Source: SURF-13 sp041695325 | GTDB taxonomy: Bacteria > Pseudomonadota > Gammaproteobacteria > SURF-13 | NCBI GenBank assembly: GCA_041695325.1 | Contig: JBGFRC010000003.1 | Span: 1 to 56,706, forward strand | DNA length: 56,706 nucleotides | Direction: 5' to 3' | Shown: one piece after another, positions 51,399-56,706 of the stretch | How the letters are laid out: the number at the start of each line of letters is the position of its first letter | Numbering within the stretch: the first letter of the stretch is position 1 | Notes under the pieces: generated by a model | Seen by the model: the letters and a program-made list of their open reading frames with translations, nothing else | The model's database searches: none | What the model was told of the DNA's origin: nothing | Position numbers and translations under genes: made by a program

Positions 51399-51758
51399 CT
51401 AGAAATTAACGGCATCATAGCGCGGCTCGCGTCCGGCCACGTGCACGCTGATGCGGTTGGGCAAGCAGGCGGCGAATTCGCCGCTCAAGGCGAGCCAGCC
51501 GCTGTGCACGCACTGTTTGCCGCGGCAGGGCGAGGCGATGAAACGAATCTTGCCGTCCTTGATCTCCAGCACGCTCACGCCGAGCGCGCCGGGGATTTCA
51601 AGACGCTGCGCCTTGTAGAGCGGCACGCGCGCGTATTCCTTGCCCCCCACCAGGATGCGCGCCTGCTCGCCGCGCGCGCCGTTGCCCCAGGATGCGACAT
51701 AGAGAAAAGGCAGCAAGGCGACGGCGCCCAGCGTCACGATGAAATCTGCGCGCGTCAT
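51399..51758 (-). CDS. NusG domain II-containing membrane-anchored protein
   Basis: The 119-residue protein has an N-terminal membrane anchor (about 5-23) and a small beta domain of the NusG_II type (about 30-115). Three cysteines are visible: C78 and C83 in SPCRGKQCVHSGW, and C98 in FAACLPNRISV. The PCxxxxCxxxG pattern is the family signature. Function is unknown; it is probably periplasmic and partners the ApbE flavinyltransferase, with which it overlaps by 4 bp. Confidence 0.87.
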   Translation of the reverse strand: MTRADFIVTLGAVALLPFLYVASWGNGARGEQARILVGGKEYARVPLYKAQRLEIPGALGVSVLEIKDGKIRFIASPCRGKQCVHSGWLALSGEFAACLPNRISVHVAGREPRYDAVNF

Positions 51759-52813
51759 GGCGAATCTATAATTTCAATCTTTGGCGCGGGCGTGATTTCA
51801 AACCGGATGCGCCGGGCCAACGCCGCGTTCATGTACACTGTGCCTTGTTCGTCTATCACCATCGCCTGTTCCACACCCATGGCGCGCGCGATGCGCCGCC
51901 AGTCTTTTAATCCCGCGACCAGCAGCGCGGTGCTGGCGGCGTCCGCCGTGACCGCGTCGCGGTGCAGCACGGTCACGGATGTGAGGCCTTGCGCCGGATA
52001 GCCGTTGCGCGGGTCAATGATATGATGATAGCGCTGGCCGCCGTATTCAAAAAATCGCTCATAGGTGCCGGAAGTCACGATGCTCTCGTCGCCCTGCATC
52101 TCGATGGAGGCGAGGATGCCTGGCGCGCGCGGGTTGCGGATGCCGATGCGCCACGGACGCGCGCCGTGCTTGCCGATCACGCGGATGTCGCCGCTTGCGT
52201 TCACGATGGCGTTTTCGATGCCGAGCTTGCGTAAATGCTCAATCGCCGCGTCCACCGCGTAACCCTGGCCGATAGCACCGAAATCCAGCTGCACGGCGGG
52301 GTTGCGGCTTTGCACGAAATTATTCTCCAGGCGCAGGTCGTCCATGCCGGGGCATTGCGCGACCAGTGCGGCGACGGCGCCGGGATCGGGCGGCGGGCCT
52401 ATGGGCTCGTCGCTGTGGAAGCCCCACAAGGCGATGAGCTTGCCGATGGCGGGATTGAACAGGCCCTCGCTTTGCCGCGACAGCTCCTGGGCGCGCACCA
52501 TGAGCGGCATGAGATCGGCCTGCACGGGAAACGCCGCGCCGCCTGGCAGCCGCGCATTGATGCGCGTGAGCTCGCTCTCCTGCCAGGCGTGCCAGGTGCG
52601 GTGTATGCGATTGAAGTCGTCAGCGACGGTGGACGCCGCCTGCTGCGCCCGTTCCGGCTCCACGCCGGAGATGCTGATGTCCACCAGCGCACCGAGGGCG
52701 AGAATCTGTTCTTGATAGAGAGACGCTTCCTGCTTGCTGCATGAGCTGGTAGCAAGTAGCAAGATGAGGCAGTAGCTAGTGGCGAGTAGCGAGTAGCGAG
52801 GAAAAGCGCACAT
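51755..52813 (-). CDS. apbE: FAD:protein FMN transferase, exported
   Basis: Attaches FMN covalently to Thr/Ser of periplasmic flavoproteins. The 352-residue form starts MCAFPRYSLLATSYCLIL. A hydrophobic signal region leads to C25 (LATSSC, a degenerate lipobox with Thr at -3). The catalytic domain has WHAWQESELTRINARL, LDFGAIGQGYAVD, IVNASGDIRVIG, YHHIIDPRNGYPAQG and TADAASTALLV. The whole signal peptide is encoded by the heptamer repeat at 52746-52862. A GTG at 52846 overlaps the gshB stop (TAGTG) and adds 11 residues; the ATG is preferred because it starts the hydrophobic leader cleanly. Confidence 0.92.
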   Translation of the reverse strand: MCAFPRYSLLATSYCLILLLATSSCSKQEASLYQEQILALGALVDISISGVEPERAQQAASTVADDFNRIHRTWHAWQESELTRINARLPGGAAFPVQADLMPLMVRAQELSRQSEGLFNPAIGKLIALWGFHSDEPIGPPPDPGAVAALVAQCPGMDDLRLENNFVQSRNPAVQLDFGAIGQGYAVDAAIEHLRKLGIENAIVNASGDIRVIGKHGARPWRIGIRNPRAPGILASIEMQGDESIVTSGTYERFFEYGGQRYHHIIDPRNGYPAQGLTSVTVLHRDAVTADAASTALLVAGLKDWRRIARAMGVEQAMVIDEQGTVYMNAALARRIRFEITPAPKIEIIDSP

Positions 52814-52862
52814 AACCAGCCTTTGTTGTCCCTCGCCACTAGCCACTAGCTACTCGCCACTT
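52746..52862. repeat. Heptamer-repeat palindromic element, copy B
   Basis: On the plus strand the left half has degenerate units of the GTAGCGA type (52746-52800). The right half has CTCGCCACTAGCCACTAGC and TACTCGCCACTTG (52831-52862). The core, with ACAACAAAGG and GGTTATGTGCGC on the minus strand, matches copy A at 20144. It supplies the last four codons and stop of gshB (KQVASS-TAG region) and the start and signal peptide of apbE. Confidence 0.75.
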
Positions 52863-53799
52863 GTTTCTCAACTGCGTCGAGAAAAGAACCTGCAATGTTC
52901 AATCCATACAGCGCATCCAGTTCCCGCGCGCAGGTAGGGCTGGTGACGTTGATCTCGGTTAAATAATCGCCGATCACGTCCAGGCCCGCGAACAAGATTC
53001 CCCGTTCGCGCAGCGCGGGGCCGACCTCGGCGCATAGCCAGCGGTCGTTGGCCGACAGCGGCGCGCCCACACCGCGCCCGCCCGCGGCGAGATTGGCGCG
53101 CGTCTCGCCCGGCGCCGGAATGCGCGCCAGCGCGTAGGGCACCGGTTCGCCGTTGATGAGCAGGATGCGCTTGTCGCCCTCGCTGATCTCCGGGAGGTAA
53201 CGCTGCGCCATGATGAAACACTGCCCGTACCCGGTCAGGGTTTCGATAATCACGGCGATGTTGGGATCCTCCGCGCGCACGCGGAATACCGAGCGGCCGC
53301 CCATGGCGCCGAGCGGCTTCAAAATCATGTCGCCGTGCTGTTGCAGAAAATCGCGCAATTGCCGCGCATCGCGCGTGACCAGGGTGGGCGGCGCGCACTG
53401 CGGAAACCAGGCGGTGTACAGTTTTTCATTGCAATCGCGCAATGCGCACGGCTTGTTCACCACCCGCACCCCTTCCGCCTCGGCGCGCTCCAGCAGATAC
53501 GTCGTGTACACGTACTCCATGTCAAACGGCGGGTCTTTGCGCATCAGGATCACGTCCAGCGCGGCGAGCGGCCGGGTGGTCTCCGCGCCGAAATCGAACC
53601 AGTGGCGGGCGTTGTCCCGCACACACAATTCCCGCATGCGCGCGTACGCACGCCCATCGCGCAGAAACAGATCTCCCTGCTCCAGGTACTGTATGCCCCA
53701 GCCGCGCGCTTGCGCTTCCAGCAGCATGGCGAAGGTGGTGTCTTTTTCGATCTGGATCGTGGCGATGGGGTCCATCACCACGCCTAGGCGCAGCGTCAT
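52846..53799 (-). CDS. gshB: Glutathione synthetase
   Basis: ATP-dependent ligation of glycine to gamma-glutamylcysteine. The 317-residue ATP-grasp protein has the N-terminal MTLRLGVVMDPIATI, MRKDPPFDMEYVYTTYLLE, DMILKPLGAMGGRSVFRV (Gly loop, about 157-174), NLAAGGRGVGAPLS and the C-terminal metal site GDYLTEINVTSPTC. Everything expected of GshB is present. The final residues (EKQVASS) are read from the heptamer repeat, so the natural end was probably altered. It overlaps gshA by 4 bp (ATGA). Confidence 0.95.
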   Translation of the reverse strand: MTLRLGVVMDPIATIQIEKDTTFAMLLEAQARGWGIQYLEQGDLFLRDGRAYARMRELCVRDNARHWFDFGAETTRPLAALDVILMRKDPPFDMEYVYTTYLLERAEAEGVRVVNKPCALRDCNEKLYTAWFPQCAPPTLVTRDARQLRDFLQQHGDMILKPLGAMGGRSVFRVRAEDPNIAVIIETLTGYGQCFIMAQRYLPEISEGDKRILLINGEPVPYALARIPAPGETRANLAAGGRGVGAPLSANDRWLCAEVGPALRERGILFAGLDVIGDYLTEINVTSPTCARELDALYGLNIAGSFLDAVEKQVASS

Positions 53800-55130
53800 G
53801 ATGCAGGCGCGAATTTATTCGCATCTTGGCCGAATGAATTCGGCCCTACCGCCTGTAATTCCCTCGCCGCAGCCACTAAAGCCAGGCGCGCGATCACGCC
53901 GTAGGCATAGAAGCGGTTGGGATGAGCGTCCGGGGTTTGCGCGGCGTCGGGGTTGTTGCAGCTTTCTGCGAAGGCGAGCGGTTCGAAATAGCTGCCCGGG
54001 GCGTTGAGATTTTCATCCGCGCCGCGATTTTTGTGCACGCGGTAAAAGCCGCCCACCACGAATTGATTGATCAGGTACACCACCGGCTCGGCCACCGCCT
54101 CGCCCCAGCTCTCGAAGGTGTACACGCCTTCCTGCAGGATCACCTTGCTCACCGCCTGGCCGCCCTTGGAGGCCGCCATCCTGGCGCGCTGCTTGCGGTT
54201 GAGATCGCGCACCTCGTCCGCCGCGCGCGCCGTCATCACGCCCATGCCGTACGTGCCGGCGTCGGCCTTGACCACCACGAACGGTTTGTGCGGCAGGCGG
54301 TATTCGTCATATTTGCGCTGAATCGCGGCGAGCAGCGCGTCCACGTTTTTGGCCAGGCAATCTTCGCCCTCGCGCATCATGAAATTGATTTCGCCGCACT
54401 GGCGGAACAGCGGGTCTATGAACCAGGGGTCTATGTCAATCAGCTCGGCGAACTCGGCGGCGACGTGCTGATAATGGGTAAAGTGCGTGGACTTGAGCCG
54501 GGCGGACCAGCCCAGTTCAAGCGGCGGAATCACCGGTTGCGCCAGTCCTTCCAGCATTGCAGGCCTTCCTTCCGACAGGTCATTGTTGAGCAGCACCATG
54601 CAGGGGTCGAAGCCCTTCACGCCCACGCGCTTGCCGCTGCGCTGCAGCGGCTCCATGCGCAGCTTGCGTCCCGAAGGCAGAACGGTCTCGCGCATCTGCT
54701 CCAGGTTGGGTATCAGCGAGCCGATGCGGACGTCGTAACCCGCCTTTTGGATGATGTCGCGCAGCGTGGCCAGGCTTTCCAGGTAATACACGTTGCGCGT
54801 GTGGCTCTCCGGGATGAGCAGCACCTTGGCGGCCTGCGGACAGGTGCGTTCGATGGAGGTCTGCACCGCCTGCACGCACAGCGGCAGAAAGGCCGGGTTG
54901 AGATTATTGAAGCCGGCGGGAAACAGGTTGGTGTCCACCGGCGCCAGCTTGTAACCGGCGTTGCGCAGGTCCACCGAGGCGTAAAACGGGGCCGGGGTGG
55001 CGCGCCATTGCGCGCGCAGCCAGTGTTCAATCTGAGCCTGCCGCGCCAGCAGGTGCGACTCCAAATCCTGCAGCGGTCCGTTTAACGCCGTCGTGAGGTG
55101 AGGCACCCTGGCCAAGGCATGCTGAGTCAT
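53796..55130 (-). CDS. gshA: Glutamate-cysteine ligase, Acidithiobacillus/Nitrosomonas type
   Basis: First step of glutathione synthesis. The 444-residue protein matches the proteobacterial GshA family found in Acidithiobacillus and nitrifiers, unrelated in detail to enteric GshA: VDLRNAGYKLAPVDTNLFPA (53-72) with the GFNNLNP segment, LLIPESHTRNVYYLE, VVVKADAGTYGMGVMT (ATP-grasp-like) and VVYLINQFVVGGFYRVH. The last ~15 residues are encoded by a palindromic repeat and so are not ancestral. It is the first gene of a 12-gene minus-strand operon ending at pyrK and is divergent from pilG. Confidence 0.92.
   Translation of the reverse strand: MTQHALARVPHLTTALNGPLQDLESHLLARQAQIEHWLRAQWRATPAPFYASVDLRNAGYKLAPVDTNLFPAGFNNLNPAFLPLCVQAVQTSIERTCPQAAKVLLIPESHTRNVYYLESLATLRDIIQKAGYDVRIGSLIPNLEQMRETVLPSGRKLRMEPLQRSGKRVGVKGFDPCMVLLNNDLSEGRPAMLEGLAQPVIPPLELGWSARLKSTHFTHYQHVAAEFAELIDIDPWFIDPLFRQCGEINFMMREGEDCLAKNVDALLAAIQRKYDEYRLPHKPFVVVKADAGTYGMGVMTARAADEVRDLNRKQRARMAASKGGQAVSKVILQEGVYTFESWGEAVAEPVVYLINQFVVGGFYRVHKNRGADENLNAPGSYFEPLAFAESCNNPDAAQTPDAHPNRFYAYGVIARLALVAAARELQAVGPNSFGQDANKFAPAS
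53807..53849. repeat. GAATTCATTCGGCC-family repeat, copy 2
   Basis: Two adjacent palindromes: GCGAAT-tt-ATTCGC (53809-53822) and GGCCGAAT-ga-ATTCGGCC (53828-53845), followed by CTAC. On the minus strand the order matches copy 1 at 45180. It is read as the last residues of GshA (PNSFGQDANKFAP). Confidence 0.7.
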
Positions 55131-55262
55131 AGACTTGATCTAAATCTTGAAGTTGGGCGGAATCCGCGGGCATGATACCACAGGGAGGCTTGCAACTTCG
55201 GGATCAGGTTAAAAAGAGTGTCGCAAGATGCGGATAGTCCTGTTATTCTTGATCGGATGATC

Positions 55263-55292
55263 TTGTCAAGGCAGAGTAAACAGGGGTACTAT
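55263..55292 (+). promoter_or_regulatory. Possible sigma-70 promoter of pilGHI
   Basis: TTGTCA (55263-55268), an 18-nt spacer and TACTAT (55287-55292), about 22 bp before the pilG ATG. No cAMP-Vfr site was recognised. Confidence 0.5.
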
Positions 55293-55314
55293 TTGGGTGG
55301 GAGGGCAAGGGGGG

Positions 55315-55755
55315 ATGTCTACTATGGCATTGCAACCGGGCGCTGACGTTCCGGCGGTTGACGCAAAGCCGTTGTTCCAGGGCATGCGGGTGCTGGTCAT
55401 AGATGACAGCAAGACCATCCGGCGCACTGCGGAGACCCTGCTCAAGAAGGCCGGCTGTGAAGTCGCGACCGCCGACGACGGTTTCGAGGCGCTGGCCAAG
55501 ATCGCCGATCAGCGTCCGCACATCATCTTCGTGGACATCATGATGCCGCGTCTTGACGGCTACCAGACTTGCAGCCTGATCAAACGCAATCAGAGTTTCA
55601 AAAACACTCCGGTCATCATGCTGTCCAGCAAGGACGGCCTGTTCGACAAGGCGCGCGGGCGCATCGTCGGCTCCGAAGAGTATCTCACCAAACCTTTCAC
55701 CAAGGAAGAACTGCTGGGCGCCATCCGGCGACACGTTGTAAGGGAGGCGTCATAA
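55315..55755 (+). CDS. pilG: Twitching motility response regulator PilG
   Basis: CheY-like regulator of the Pil-Chp system, which promotes pilus extension and cAMP signalling in Pseudomonas. The 146-residue protein has a short variable N-terminus, then MRVLVIDDSKTIRRTAETLL and the phosphosite D74 (VDIMMPRLDGYQTC), then MLSSKDGLFDKARGRIVGS and LTKPFTKEELLGAI, almost word for word the Pseudomonas protein. The start is uncertain among GTG 55297, ATG 55315 and ATG 55324; the last two share the purine-rich GGGAGGGCAAGGGGGG leader. Confidence 0.93.
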   Translation: MSTMALQPGADVPAVDAKPLFQGMRVLVIDDSKTIRRTAETLLKKAGCEVATADDGFEALAKIADQRPHIIFVDIMMPRLDGYQTCSLIKRNQSFKNTPVIMLSSKDGLFDKARGRIVGSEEYLTKPFTKEELLGAIRRHVVREAS

Positions 55756-55809
55756 GCGTATCTATGGGCAAAATGGATTTGTTTAACCACTATGAGGAGG
55801 AAGCTGACT

Positions 55810-56175
55810 ATGTCGCGTATTTTAATTGTGGATGATTCCCCTACCGAGTTGCACGTGCTCAAGGGCATGATGGAAAAGAACGGGCATCAGGCGATTACCG
55901 CCGCCACCGGGGAAGAGGGCATTACCAAGGCCAAGCAGGAGAAGCCGGACCTGATATTGATGGACGTGGTGCTGCCCGGCATCAGCGGTTTTCAGGCCAC
56001 GCGCCAGATCACCAAGGACCCGGATACGAGCCATCTCCCCGTCATCATCGTCACCACCAAGGACCAGGAGACGGACCGCGTCTGGGGCCTGCGTCAAGGC
56101 GCCAAGGACTACGTCGTGAAGCCGGTGGTTGAGGCCGACATCATCGGCAAGATCAAGGCTGTGTTGCAAATGTAA
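55810..56175 (+). CDS. pilH: Twitching motility response regulator PilH
   Basis: The second CheY-like regulator of Pil-Chp, thought to act as a phosphate sink or promote retraction. The 121-residue protein has D8-D9 and phosphosite D52 (LMDVVLPGISGFQATRQI), VTTKDQETDRVWGLRQGA and YVVKPV. The residue after the conserved Thr pair is Lys (TTKD), as in Pseudomonas PilH. ATG 55810 follows GAGGAGGA by 8 nt. pilI begins 1 bp after the stop. Confidence 0.94.
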   Translation: MSRILIVDDSPTELHVLKGMMEKNGHQAITAATGEEGITKAKQEKPDLILMDVVLPGISGFQATRQITKDPDTSHLPVIIVTTKDQETDRVWGLRQGAKDYVVKPVVEADIIGKIKAVLQM

Positions 56176-56176
56176 A

Positions 56177-56706
56177 ATGAGCGTAGCGATGGTCAGTGTC
56201 ACCCGCTTGCAGCCGTTCGCAGTGTTGCGCGAGATCGAGCAGCGCGCCAAGCAGAGCGCCAAGGGTTTGCCGCTCCAGGTGGAGATAAGAAAGACCTGGC
56301 CGGGGCTGGCGTTTCGCATCCAGGACAGCCACATGGTGGCACCGCTCAACGAGGTAAGCGAGGTGCTCACTTATCCCCGCCTTACCATGGTGCCGGGCGC
56401 CAAGCCCTGGGTCAAGGGCATCGCCAATATCCGCGGCAGTCTGCTGCCCGTCATTCATCTGCCGGCCTATCTCGGCATCCACTCCGATCCGCCTGGACGG
56501 CGCACGCGCCTGCTGGTGGTGCAACACGCCGGGGTGCGCGCGGGGTTGATGGTGGACGAGGTGCTGGGGATCAAGCGTTTTGACAAGGACGAGCGCCTGC
56601 GCGAATTGCCGCCCACGGCTGACTCCACCCACCCTTATCTGGTGGGCGCTTACCTGCGCGACGGCCAGTACTGGCGTGTATACAGCACGCACCGTCTGGC
56701 GCAGAA
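56177..56706 (+). CDS. pilI: Pil-Chp coupling protein PilI (3' end cut by the window)
   Basis: CheW-like adaptor linking the PilJ receptor to the ChpA kinase. 176 codons are visible without a stop. The start MSVAMVSVTRLQPFAVLREI leads into a CheW domain with VAPLNEVSEVL, VKGIANIRGSLLPVIHL and GLMVDEVLGIKRFD. ATG 56177 is 1 bp after pilH; ATG 56189 is an alternative. Position and sequence match the pilG-pilH-pilI order of Pseudomonas. pilJ and chpA should follow beyond the window. Confidence 0.92.
   Translation, partial: MSVAMVSVTRLQPFAVLREIEQRAKQSAKGLPLQVEIRKTWPGLAFRIQDSHMVAPLNEVSEVLTYPRLTMVPGAKPWVKGIANIRGSLLPVIHLPAYLGIHSDPPGRRTRLLVVQHAGVRAGLMVDEVLGIKRFDKDERLRELPPTADSTHPYLVGAYLRDGQYWRVYSTHRLAQ

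Overview
The window reads as one contiguous piece of a GC-rich gammaproteobacterial chromosome. The strongest lineage signal is gene order. Two blocks match the Pseudomonas-type layout: fliC-flaG-fliD-fliS-fliT-(PilZ)-fleQ-fleSR-fliEFGHIJ, and yggT-proC-yggS / pilT-pilU ... pyrC'-pyrB-pyrR-ruvX-yqgE-tonB-gshB / pilG-pilH-pilI. Several genes are not Pseudomonas-like: a Calvin-cycle subtype class II aldolase, a glutamate-cysteine ligase of the Acidithiobacillus/Nitrosomonas type, a rubrerythrin / encapsulated-ferritin-like operon, and a PyrK-type subunit. A free-living, possibly chemolithoautotrophic gammaproteobacterium fits; genus cannot be assigned from sequence reading. No rRNA, tRNA, CRISPR array, prophage or complete insertion sequence was seen.

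Layout. (1) 1-9.4 kb, housekeeping and stress: fba; a VKOR-DsbA fusion on the minus strand; a small membrane protein; a 243-bp multi-hairpin palindromic element; a tightly packed operon of rubrerythrin, a 4Fe-4S/CCG protein, an EncFtn-like ferritin, DUF3501, a CNP1-like protein and parE; then a higBA toxin-antitoxin pair behind its own promoter. (2) 9.7-25.4 kb, flagellum: filament, cap and chaperones, then the FleQ / FleSR regulators, then export and motor genes. A sigma-28 promoter precedes fliC and a sigma-54 promoter precedes fleSR, in keeping with the FleQ-to-FleSR-to-FliA cascade. (3) 25.5-40.8 kb, chemotaxis and signalling, opened by a second sigma-28 promoter: STAS, cheY, cheA, cheW, a globin-containing receptor, a small ORF, cheR, a frameshifted cheD, cheB, a short membrane receptor. 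A partner-switching module follows (HsbA-like STAS and HsbR-like REC-PP2C-HATPase), with a REC-REC-PAS-HK-REC-REC-Hpt hybrid kinase. (4) 40.7-56.7 kb: yggT-proC-yggS (minus), pilT-pilU (plus), a 12-gene minus-strand operon running gshA to pyrK, and the divergent pilGHI start of the Pil-Chp twitching chemosensory operon, cut by the window end.

How it works together: regions 2-3 encode much of a polar flagellum plus its chemosensory array, with a heme globin domain as the likely gas/redox input of one receptor. Region 4 adds twitching motility motors and their control, nucleotide and glutathione synthesis. Short palindromic repeat families are scattered between genes. In at least two places they have been taken into coding sequence: the start of apbE with the end of gshB, and the end of gshA.

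Most unusual items: the globin-receptor fusion with a strong internal start site that would make a globin-free form; an EncFtn-type ferritin with neither a targeting tail nor an adjacent encapsulin; the apbE signal peptide built from heptamer repeats; the 243-bp nested-hairpin element; and the broken cheD.
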